Shown here piece after piece: positions 55,124-64,000 of a DNA stretch of 64,000 nucleotides; position 1 is the stretch's first letter, and each line of letters starts with the position of its first letter. The notes below the pieces were generated by a model. That model did not search any database. It was given only the letters and a program-made list of their open reading frames with translations, and had not been told where the DNA came from. The translations under genes and the position numbers were made by a program. Where the stretch lies: the NCBI RefSeq assembly GCF_018294505.1, contig NC_057794.1, forward strand, positions 190,271,114 through 190,335,113. The letters are read 5' to 3'. This stretch comes from Triticum aestivum (lineage: Eukaryota > Streptophyta > Magnoliopsida > Poales > Poaceae).

Positions 55124-57190
55124 AAAGCAACTCTAGCAGACCCCGCATCCCGCCCCGGCCCGCAAAATAACCGCCAAATTGCGGGTTGGGGCCGGAAAAG
55201 CTACACGATCAGACCCCACATCCCGCCCCGGCCCGCAAATATTTTTGCGGGGCACGACAAATCTTCTCCCCCAACCTCTATCTCCACGGGCTGGGAGGCT
55301 GACCCGAGCTCAACCCCTATCCGCCGTGAGATTTGGCAGGAGGGACATTTCCGCGTGCCCTTTCCTGCTCCCCGCACCCTCCGCCACCATTGCCCCCCTC
55401 CGCAAGCTCTGGTTCCTCCTCCCCGGCCATCCCTCGTCGCCATGGACGACCCAATGCTGTCCCCCGTCACCGTCAAGTTTGCACACACTCCTTCCCCTCG
55501 GGTGGATCTCGTCGCCGGCCATGTTGGCCCCGTCGCCGTCACCCAAGCACAAGTCATGCCTGCCCGCAAGCGGCAGGGCAACGTGGTCGTGCAGGGCAGG
55601 AATCCGGCTTCCCCCGCCGCGATGGCCCGCGCTCCGGGCACCAACGCGGTAGCGCGATCCCGGCCGGCGGCGGAGAAGGTCGGCAAGGCCGCGGGCGTAA
55701 AGCGGAGGAAGGTTCCGGCTTCAAAGAATCCACCTTCTTCAACCTTTCACTCCATCCCCCCCCCTCAAGGAGGTGCTCCGGCGATGCCGTTCAACGGTGC
55801 CGCTCCCCCCGCGAGCGAGGTGTTCGATGAAATGGCCAGAAGGTATGCGTCTTCAGTCTTGGCGATTCCCTTTCATTTTTTGCCATTATTCTCGATAGCT
55901 CGTGACTTGTTATCGTTCGCTATAGCGGTGGTTCGAACAATGCAACAACCAAGTTCATGAACTTGTTGGACACGAACGCGGTTGACATTAATCAAGCCCC
56001 TTTCGAACCATTCGACTACAATGAAATAGAGGGCGACGTGGATGATCATGGTTGTGCGGACAAATTGGAGGAGATTGAAGCGGAAGCGTTTGAGCAATCG
56101 CAAGCAAAATCTGGGAAAAGCATAAGATCGAAGAACTACACGATCTTCGAAGATCAAGCTTTGATTCAAGCATGGAGTGCGGTGTCTCTTGATGCATGCA
56201 CGGGTACTTCTCAAACTTCCAAGAGATATTGGCAAAGGATCGAAGATCAATACTTCCGCATTATGGCAAAGCATCCCAATAGGATTCCACGCACATTTCG
56301 GTCGCTTCAAGGGCATTGGGAGAACATCAAGCCTATGTGCAGCCGTTGGGCAGCTTGCTTGGAGCAAGTACACAATGCACCTCCAAGTGGCACCGTGGAG
56401 TCCGACTATGTGAGTTTGTTTTGCCTTTGTTCAAATTGTGCATCATCATATTGCATCATGGGAAATGATTGGATCACTTTGTTCACATTGTGTAGGACAA
56501 GATTACTCAACATAGATACAAGGAGATGGAAGCTTTGGAAGGCAAATTTTTCAAACGAGAGCATTATTGGGAGTTGCTCCAAAAGTGCGAGAAGTGGAAG
56601 TTGATCAACAAAGAATCCCCACAAAAGAGAGGCTCACTTACAAACATGGATGAAGATGAGGATGATGATGGCCCAAGAAATTTGCACAAGCCCGATGGCG
56701 ACAAGAAGACTAAGGAGAAGATCAAGGGAGAAGATTGATGCCATGGTGCAATCCAACGAGTCAATGTTGTTGAAGTCATTGGAGATCAAGAAAGAATTGA
56801 CTGAGAAGAAGGCGAAGGAGAAGCAAGAAAAGTGGCAATTGCTCAAGGAAGAGGGGCTGCGCAAAGCTACCATCGAGGAGAGAAGAGCACACGCCGCTGA
56901 AAACAAATCCATGTCCATGTTGCTCGCCGAAGAGAACAAGATCATGTCAATGAACCGCAATGACATGGACGACCTCACCAAAACATGGCATGATATGGCA
57001 AGGAGAGAAATCTGGAAGAGAAGAATGGTCGCGTCGGCCGGTCCGTGTTACAGTTCCGGTGATGTTTTCTCTGCTCCATATGATGGCAATGTGGATGATT
57101 TCGGTGCGGGAGTTGGAACAAGCGCCGGAGGTGGATTTGGTGGCGCCGATGAACTTCAAAATGGACTCGATGGCATGGAGTGAAGGTCTA
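55124..57190 (+). mobile_element. PIF/Harbinger-like element, right end missing
   Basis: The segment begins at a TAA trinucleotide (55121-55123), the usual type of PIF/Harbinger target. It has a doubled subterminal motif (agaccccgcatcccgcccc at 55138 and a variant at 55213) and an ORF1-type gene. No transposase ORF2 and no matching right inverted end are present; at about 57190 it meets the E5 gag. It may have been cut by that element or by deletion. Confidence 0.55.
55442..57183 (+). pseudogene. PIF/Harbinger ORF1-like Myb/SANT protein
   Basis: ORF1 proteins of this family bind DNA and help the transposase. Exons are 55442-55842, 55926-56409 and 56496-57183, with GT-AG introns and matching phase. 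Exon 1 is basic and proline-rich (MDDPMLSPVTVKFAHTPSPR). Exon 2 holds the Myb/SANT-like trihelix: RSKNYTIFEDQALIQAWSAV, SQTSKRYWQRIEDQYFRIM, RTFRSLQGHWENIKPMCSRW. Exon 3 has HRYKEMEALEGKFFKREHYW, an acidic run and a lysine/glutamate-rich coiled coil (ELTEKKAKEKQEKWQLLKEE), then a glycine-rich end. A small indel near 56730 shifts exon 3, so the copy is broken. Host genes of this class are often labelled 'glutathione S-transferase T3-like'; a domesticated host gene is the alternative. Confidence 0.65.
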
Positions 57191-57763
57191 TCAAGATGAT
57201 GCCGGACATGGGCGCAAACCTTTTGCAGGGCCCTCTATCACAGGTTCTTTCATAACTTCTCGGAGGGCTTCTTTCATTCCTTCTTCCTGCTCCTGAATAG
57301 TTTGTTGCACCATGGGGTAAATGTGACACTGGGTCGGGTAGTGGGTGGTTCCTTCACACAAGAAACAAGTCACCTGACTAGTTGGGCATTCCTCAGCTGG
57401 GTGTTTCTCCTCACAATGAGGGCATCCATCCTTGTGTTCCTCCTGGGTGTGTCCTATTTCTCCGCAAATCTTGCAGGCACAAGGTTTATTTCTTGGTGTA
57501 TCATGGTGCTTCCGGGTAAGACGTGATCTCAACAGGGTCTTCTTGAATTCCTCCCAAGTTCTTGCTCCATTAAATCCTTGTATGGCTTGATGCATTTTCC
57601 ACCAGGTTGCAGCACTTTCTGTAAAGCACTGAAGAGCGTATTGAACCTCATACTTCCTTGGAATCAAATTGCTCCCGAAGTGATTTTCCATGTTCTGAAT
57701 CCATAGCTCTGCCTCCGGCTGAGTCTTCGGTTCAGAGAATATCAGTCCAACTTCATTCATCAT
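57191..57763 (-). pseudogene. E5 left gag (truncated)
   Basis: The frame starts ATG 57763 (MMNEVGLIFSEPKTQPEAEL), with WIQNMENHFGSNLIPRKYEV, ATWWKMHQAIQGFNGARTWE and EFKKTLLRSRLTRKHHDTPR, a Retrotrans_gag-like core. It then has cysteine-rich segments (CKICGEIGHTQEEHKDGCPH, CEEKHPAEEC, CFLCEGTTHYPTQCHIYP), like irregular zinc knuckles. It is cut at 57190 by the PIF-like segment, and the capsid core is shorter than usual, so it is not complete. Confidence 0.7.
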
Positions 57764-58230
57764 CTATGGGGTTCAAAAGTTTTGGGATGAGATATGAGAG
57801 AGGCGGGGAGGGATATACACACAATACAAACAATAGTTTTTGAAGAAACAAGTTTTACTTTGTGGCTGTCGGAAAACATCAAACAAATGACAGCTCACAA
57901 ATCGTTGTATCTAACGTAAGTGTGTAACAGGGGTTTGGTCTTCTAAAGGTCAAATCTCTTCAGATCCTTCAAGTTTTCGGAGTCTTCAACTGTTGTAGCT
58001 TCTAATACATGGTGAAATCCTCTTTACTCTGAAGGGGTCATCAATTCCTTCTTGGAGCGTCTTCAGTTGATCCTCCGGTTGATTAAAAGGGAAAAGGGGT
58101 ATATTCTAACTATTTGAGGTGAGAGTGTCAGATGAGATGAGTAGTAAGAGTCTTTTTGTAAATAGAGTTTTTGAGATATCCTGTCCTAGGGCTTTCCGAT
58201 GTCTAGGGTCACGTCCTACAGTCAACATGT

Positions 58231-58242
58231 GCTCTGATACCA
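58231..58242 (-). other. E5 primer-binding site (tRNA-iMet type)
   Basis: The minus strand reads TGGTATCAGAGC four bases after the LTR end. Bases 57764-58230 are leader without a gene. Confidence 0.85.
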
Positions 58243-58246
58243 TTTC

Positions 58247-61200
58247 TGTAGCGACCCGACCTCAGACGGTCAAGCCTCTGTGTTACTGTGCCATCCCTGG
58301 ATCAGTATGCTGGCACCCACAGTACATCAATGTATATATCAAAGTGCAATCACATGTATAAATAACGTAAAATGATATATATACCTCATAATACTCAGCG
58401 GAAACAATCAAACGGGTGTGGAGTCCCATCAACGCCATCGGCAGGTTGAGTGTAGACCGTAACCCTGTATCGTAATTCTTACTCGTCGAGGAAATATCTG
58501 CAACATGATACGTTGCAGCCGTGTAGGTCAGTACATTGAATGTACCGGCAAGATCACAATAAAAAGAACAGATGATAAAACTATACTATATGCATTATGG
58601 CTTTGTGGCTCTGTATCTGAATTTTGTTTGCGTAAAAGCTGGTTTTATTTTACCTACATCAAAGGCAAAAGTGAAGTCTGTACTATGGAGTTTTCTATCA
58701 TGACATGGTTCCGCCAACCGATGTCTCATAGCCCAAAATCATCATAAGTTGCCCACAATTAAGTTATCAGTCCGGTGTTGAGAGTTCCGAGATAGATCCA
58801 AGTCCAGAGGCTCAAATTGTCCGTAACCGGGGACACGGCTAATCGATTAGGTTTAAACCCTCTGCAGAGGTTTGTACACTTTACCCGCAAGATTCGATCC
58901 CTCTCTTTACGTTCTCGCACTTCAGGGTGTTTGAGAACAAGATGACCGAAACATGGTCTTCCGAAGAGTTCCTCTGACCACTGTCCGGTGCTCATCCAAT
59001 CCTACCGTAGTTCTACATCTGCTAGCACCGTCCCAGCCAGAGTCACAACTAAGGTCAACCAAGCCAGAGCCCATAATGACTTGCGGTTGCACAGGTAAGC
59101 TTCCGGGCATGAAGTATTCTTCCGTCTCTTTGAGTCTGGGTGAAGCTTTCCGCAAGATGTCATGGCGCTTCTCCATGCATCCCGGCCAACCACTGGTTTC
59201 TCCAGGGTGCCCGTCAACCGTCCTTCACCCAGTAGTGTGTATTGAATTCTTGTCTCGAGTCTTGAAGTCTTGAGGCCTTGAAAATGCAGTCCTTGCAGAT
59301 GCCATCATGGAGTTGTCGTCATTGACGTAGAGTCCTCCTTCTTCACACCACTCTCGAGCACTCATACCAAACCCCGTCTACTATAGCGTAGCATTAAAAT
59401 AAATAACGTCCCGGGCTTGGTAACAGGGTGATGGGTTCCTACCTCATGCATACTAATCAACTACAAGAATTCAATATCACTACTGGAGGGATTGTTGCGA
59501 AGATGACACTAAATGCAATAAAACATAGGTATGAAAGCATGGTCAAAGTGAACTTGCCTGGTAATACTTGATGAAGATAACAACGCTGTCAGAAAATGAC
59601 TTGGTAGAACTAATCGTCACTCCGTTTAAAATCTATATAGTCAAACATAGCATTCACATAAGCAAACATCCTAGCAAACAATTTTAGCACTCGAAATAAA
59701 AATCAAAACAGCAAGGAAAATCGATAATAAAACTCAAACAAAAATCAAAAGAAACTTCAAATAAAACTACAAAGAAAAACTACTAACGAAGATCTATGAC
59801 TTTGCTACAAACATCTAATATAGTTTTGCCGTAAGTAAAAATTTGACAACAATTAAAATAGTAAACTAATAAATTAACAGAAAATAAAATGTAAAATAAC
59901 TAATTTAACAGAAAGTATTTTTTTTTCATAAAGTTATTTTGAAAGTATTTTCAATTGGGAGTTAAAACAGTAGAGAAATCCATTGCAAGTTATTAGCGAA
60001 CTTGAATTGATTTCACGATAACAAAATAAAAATAAATATAAAAACTTGTTGAACACCTACTGTTTAACTAATAGAAACCAAACATAAACTTTCTGAAATA
60101 TAAAATAAAATAATTTAAAAACAACTATAGAAAGGAAGTAGCTATAATTCGAATAGAACTAAAACAGAATTTGTTTTACATGAAATAATAAGCTAAAAAT
60201 ACTCAAACAATTTTGAAGTTTTTACCACTGGTAAATATGATCACTAGTGATCAGTAGAAAAAAGAATCAAATAAAAATCTATTTTTAAACTCCCGGAATA
60301 AGCAAAACAAGCTTTAATTCAAATCTGATCTAACTCAATTTTTATAAATCCAAACATAGACAAATTATATATTTTTGGAAACTACAAGAAAATTGTGATC
60401 TAACGCAAAAAGAGTCAGCATCATTGGACTTCTAGATCGAAAGTTATAAGCTAAACAAGAACGGAACTAAATCTGTTACGGAAATAAATCTGAAAACGAA
60501 AACGGAGTTACCTGTACGTGAGGTAGAGATGGCAGGAAGGTGACGGCGATGTGGAGGGCTGCTCCGGCGAGGGGGCGAGGTCGCCGGCAAGGGTGGGGGT
60601 GGCGGAGGAGGGGGTCGGCGCTTGGGGAGGTGGCGCTGGGCGATGGGGAGGTTCCAGGAGAGCTCCTGGTGCGCGTTTCTAGGCAGGAAAAGGAGGACGG
60701 TGGCGAGGAGGCTACGTGCAGGGAGGGGGCGTGCTGATGGGAAAAATGGAACAAGGAGAGGGAGGGGGTTTTATAGGCGGTCTCGGGAGGCGCTGGGATG
60801 GAAAGACGAGGGAGATCGGGAAGGTGGAGTTTCCTGTCTCCATGGATATGGAAAGCTTCTGTAACGTGAGAGGAAAACAGAGGAAGGAGATGATCTCTTG
60901 TTGGGCTAGAATAGGAAAGTGCTTAATGGGCCAGGTTTTTTCCTAATAAAAACGATTCCATTCCTATTTTTAAAATTAGGAAACTAAAACAATAAAAAGG
61001 GAAATCAAATCAATTCGGAATAAAGAGTTTTTATATACTAAAATTATCAGAAAAATAAAATGTAGATGATGAGCATTATTCCACGGCCAAAATAAAAACT
61101 TAAAAAAAATGTTTTTCAGAAAATCCCTAAAGGCTTTATTTCTTTTTGCAAATAATTTTTAAATAAAAACTTTGGTTTTTTCTTGGCTCAAATATTTTCA

Positions 61201-61553
61201 AAAATGCCCCTGATTTTGGAGGGTCATTTTCCTCCGCTCTTTCTTGCTTGCAAGAATTTATTTTTCGGGGTATTTCTCGGGGAAGAAAAATAGAGAAGCA
61301 AGTGCAAATATTTGAAAGAATTAAATTGCAAAACTCCGTTCAAATTCTTTATAGTTGAAGAAGTCATGTCATCTTCTCTCATTGATTTTAATAGGATGAA
61401 TTTGAATTTACCGGAGAAGGGGAAAGTCATTTTATTCCCTCTCATTCAAAAGTTTTTGAAAAGGTTCAAATTTCACTCAAGTTTAATTCACTCAAGCAAA
61501 CAAACAAACAATTCAATTAATTATATTAACATTCCAAAATTTGGGATGTTACA
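58247..61553 (-). repeat. E5 LTR (3.3 kb)
   Basis: The minus strand begins TGTAACATCCCAAATTTTGG and ends GGGTCGCTACA. A TATA box (TATAAAA, minus, 60775-60769) lies about 780 bp from the start, followed by a GC-rich leader (60540-60740). Bases 59480-60480 and 60950-61550 are very AT-rich. Open frames inside it have no domains. Confidence 0.85.
60769..60775 (-). promoter_or_regulatory. E5 LTR TATA box
   Basis: The minus strand reads ccgccTATAAAAccccctcc. The same layout (TATA then a CCCCCTCC block) occurs in the E1 LTR at 6034-6010. Confidence 0.6.
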
Positions 61554-62805
61554 AACCTACCACACTTAAAATGAATCTCGTCCTCGAGATTCGAAGAGGC
61601 TAGCAAGGAAAAGGTTAGGGGTTGGGGTCTTCTAGCAAATGTCTTGGTCAGAAAGGTCAGGGGTGCTACCACACTTAAAAACAAGGTCATGGTTCCAATA
61701 AACTCAGATATTTCCTCTGGAGTGTTGACAATGTATGTCTCTTCACATATCCTACAATAGCTCCTTCACCAAAGCTCTTCTGTCAGAAGCATAGAGTTTT
61801 CCTCAGAATCTTGGGTCGGTTCGTCAAAGTTGTGGTTCGTCCGAGACTGGATCTTCTTAGCTGATAGGTCCGTGTCCATTCTAGTCAACTATCGAAATAC
61901 TCATGGTGGTCTACAATTTATGGTTTCTCCTGCAGAAAACGGGTCTGGGTTGAACCTCACCGTATAACCTACGATTGGCAACGGTTGCCTGTAAAGGGGT
62001 TCCATCGTCCTACCATTCTATGGTTTCATGGCTTATCGCGTCGACACCCTTCAAAGGTTTTTGAGGCTCTCTGATTTTCCATCAACATATGATAGTTCCT
62101 GATAGAAGTCTTCGGTATGGGGGCCAATCCATCCCGTACTTGAATCATTACCACATACGTAAACAGTGAATCACGTATTCTAACACTTGGGCATACTCAC
62201 AAGCATTGCAGAATTTCTCTTGTTCTCGAACTAGGTTCGAGTAAATCCATGGTTTCTGCAAGCCAAACAAAACATCTATCGTCACTTCACCACTCTCAGG
62301 TTTTTGCGTAACCTCCTACGAAACATATGCTGATTGGATTACTGATTCTTCCAAATTGATTCCTTTATCAAGGTTACATCTGTTCCTTTTCAAAATCCTG
62401 GGCCTGTGGGTTATGGCCCACTTCAACACTAGTGCAGCTTTAACTCATCCTTGGAGTAACTCTCATGTTACACCTCCTTTAATTCCAGTAGTACTCTGTT
62501 TCTTCATACCATCATATCAAAAGCAAAACTCCAACTTATTTTGTCCAGCTTCCTTCTATGGACCGTCATGAATAACACATTTCTTTCTTCATTGATCCTG
62601 TGGCTTTACGGAGTACTACGGCACCAAAGACAAATGCACTAGTTTATCCATAAATCTCATTTTTCATATCAATCCTTTAGTACATCCTTAACCATTTTTC
62701 GTGAATCCAAATTCCAAAAGTTTATTACAAATGTCGCCACCCACATGGTTCGGTATGGTCAGACATTACTTCTAACTTTATTTATTTATCTTTCTCGAGG
62801 ATTCT
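61554..62805 (-). other. E5 right internal region, 3' UTR-like
   Basis: The minus strand ends with ATCTCGAGGACGAGATTC and then AAGTGTGGTAGGTT directly before the LTR, a layout common in grass gypsy elements just after pol. The rest of this 1.25 kb has no domain-bearing frame that I can recognise. Confidence 0.55.
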
Positions 62806-63321
62806 TCAGTCCCACTGGAATTGTGCGACATGCGCCTTGAAATCTTCAATCTTCTGTTTCATCGTGGTGGCCTTGAGCTTGACCTCCATCATCTCTGCAT
62901 GCACTTCGCTTAGGTATTCCTGAGTATAACGGAGTCTTGCTTCAAGTATTTCTCCGATCTGGCGTATGGCTTCCATGGCTGCTTCACGAACAGCATCGAA
63001 GAAAGTTGCTTGTGGCACACGTGAAATGAAAAAGTACTGCCCCATCATCTTTGGGCAAACTCCTTTCAAATGGTGGAGGTGTACCTCCACATACCAAAGT
63101 TCCACTCCCTTTTGCATGAAAGGGTAGCCTTTGTAGATTGCATCTCCTTCAAGGTGAATATGCTTCATCATGTCCTTCAGGATCTTCGGGTAATCATGAT
63201 CACTTGTCAGGGTCATGATTGTTTCCGGACCTTTAAGGAAAGACTCATAAAGGGTCGTCATCTGCAGTTGTGAAACAGAAATGATGCTCAGAATAAGGTA
63301 CTTATCCCCTGGGGCATACAT
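62806..63321 (-). CDS. E5 right unidentified ORF (171 codons)
   Basis: An uninterrupted frame with ATG at 63321 (MYAPGDKYLILSIISVSQLQ). The middle reads GVELWYVEVHLHHLKGVCPK and MMGQYFFISRVPQATFFDAV; the C-terminal third is alanine/glutamate-rich and helical (REAAMEAIRQIGEILEARLR, SEVHAEMMEVKLKATTMKQK), a likely coiled coil. A good 3' splice site (tttcacaactgcag) precedes the internal Met at codon 21, so the first 20 codons may be intron and the real unit an exon. I do not recognise the family. It lies between gag zinc knuckles and the 3' LTR, where pol should be. Confidence 0.5.
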   Translation of the reverse strand: MYAPGDKYLILSIISVSQLQMTTLYESFLKGPETIMTLTSDHDYPKILKDMMKHIHLEGDAIYKGYPFMQKGVELWYVEVHLHHLKGVCPKMMGQYFFISRVPQATFFDAVREAAMEAIRQIGEILEARLRYTQEYLSEVHAEMMEVKLKATTMKQKIEDFKAHVAQFQWD

Positions 63322-63591
63322 TCATATCATCCAAACAGAACTTCAAACTCAATTTCCAATTTCCTGTTTATGCATCACAACTCATCTTCTTCCATGTTCA
63401 TCAAGAATATTAATTTCCAAGATAAGATAAAATATGACAACTCCTTAAAGCTTTTCAGCATGTGACATTACAACTTTATTGAGTCATGAACTATTACAAT
63501 CTCAGAGTAATCTATTACATAACTCAACTCATTGAGCTCATGAAAATGAAATTGCTTTCTACTACTCTTATTATCCATATCAAAATTCCAG

Positions 63592-64000
63592 CTACTCAAC
63601 TCCAGCTTTCATCTTGTCGGGACTTTTAATAGCATAATGTCCTGCCTCCTTGCAGCGAAAACAAATGACTTCTGACATGTCTCGGGGCTTCTTTGTGATT
63701 ATGCGTGCTCCTTGGATTCTTGGCTTCTTTTCTGGACATTTACTAGCGTAATGACCTAAATCCTTGCACCTGTAACAGGTGATATGACTCAAGTCCTTCT
63801 CTGCAAAAATTGTGTTGTTCTCGGGTTGCCTTCTTTTTCTCTTCCTGGATTTCTCTGTAATGATCAGAGTTTCTATTTCCCGGGGATCAAACTTCACTAC
63901 TGCTCTCGGGAAATATCCTAGATACTCTTTTATTCCCTTGGGGCAGTACTGCGAAAAATGTCCTTCTTCTCCACATGAATAGCAGGCAGTGGAGTAAAAT
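63592..64000 (-). CDS. E5 right gag, C-terminal zinc-knuckle part (partial)
   Basis: The frame is open from the right window edge to a stop at 63592. It has three CCHC-type knuckles: CYSCGEEGHFSQYC, CYRCKDLGHYASKC and CFRCKEAGHYAIKS. In the last the final cysteine is serine, so that finger is probably inactive. Basic linkers (EKSRKRKRRQPENN) lie between them. Zinc knuckles bind element RNA. The listed start near 63897 is a GTG inside the frame, not a true start; the capsid domain must lie beyond the window. Confidence 0.75.
   Translation of the reverse strand, partial: FYSTACYSCGEEGHFSQYCPKGIKEYLGYFPRAVVKFDPREIETLIITEKSRKRKRRQPENNTIFAEKDLSHITCYRCKDLGHYASKCPEKKPRIQGARIITKKPRDMSEVICFRCKEAGHYAIKSPDKMKAGVE

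Larger units (their letters stand above)
57191..64000 (-). mobile_element. E5: composite Ty3/gypsy locus, one LTR between two internal regions
   Basis: The LTR 58247-61553 is followed leftward by a PBS, leader and gag (to 57191), so it acts as a 5' LTR. It is also preceded, on the right, by a PPT-like AAGTGTGGTAGGTT and a 2.4 kb internal region with gag zinc knuckles, so it acts as a 3' LTR too. A LTR with element sequence on both sides arises by unequal recombination between element copies. The element continues past the right window edge. Confidence 0.75.

Noticed and set aside
1..64000. tRNA, rRNA or organellar genes
   Set aside because: None seen by eye on either strand; the tRNA-like matches are retrotransposon primer-binding sites only.

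Overview
The window looks like nuclear DNA of a grass of the wheat/barley tribe (Triticeae). It holds one intact, intron-rich host gene inside several kilobases of nested and decayed transposable elements. The grass signs are a Stowaway MITE, an Au-type SINE fragment, large Ty3/gypsy elements with kilobase-long LTRs, L1-like LINEs and a PIF/Harbinger ORF1. I saw no bacterial genes, CRISPR arrays, rRNA or tRNA genes.

Layout. (1) 1-6567: a minus-strand gypsy element (E1) with a 4.2 kb 5' LTR, a PBS, a gag broken by two stops, and a truncated 3' LTR; pol is deleted. (2) 6568-11032 and 24172-24517: a plus-strand LINE (L1) split by a complete gypsy element (E2, 11033-24171). E2 has 550 bp LTRs, a dual-RNase-H (Tat-type) pol, a 74/118 bp minisatellite and a seven-exon gene on the opposite strand. 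(3) 24518-26961: anonymous sequence with a CGCGAGAG minisatellite. (4) 26962-35451: a second complete Tat-like gypsy element (E3, minus strand) with ~897 bp LTRs, a perfect 5 bp TSD, an intact integrase region, a 55 bp tandem array and a plus-strand AT-hook/B3-like gene antisense to the element. (5) 36491-40464: a nine-exon glyoxalase I gene, minus strand, 345 aa, no break found; intron 4 carries a Stowaway MITE and a self-inverted Au SINE fragment. (6) 40736-44335: a 5'-truncated minus-strand LINE (L2) whose 3' end lies ~270 bp upstream of the glyoxalase ATG. (7) 44336-46306: anonymous or fragmentary repeats. (8) 46307-55123: a composite gypsy locus (E4, minus) with three related LTRs and two dissimilar internal regions. 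(9) 55124-57190: a PIF/Harbinger-like fragment with its Myb-like ORF1. (10) 57191-64000: a composite gypsy locus (E5, minus) in which one 3.3 kb LTR has element-internal sequence on both sides; the right part looks non-autonomous, with three zinc knuckles and an unidentified ORF.

The glyoxalase gene is the only cellular gene that reads as functional. The most unusual content is in E2 and E3. Each carries an antisense gene with its own TATA box between pol and the 3' LTR, next to a tandem array. One is multi-exonic with a gypsy-associated 'Transposase_28'-type domain; the other is a possible AT-hook/B3 DNA-binding protein. Most premature stops in these elements can be explained by C-to-T change at CAG or CGA codons, consistent with decay of methylated DNA.
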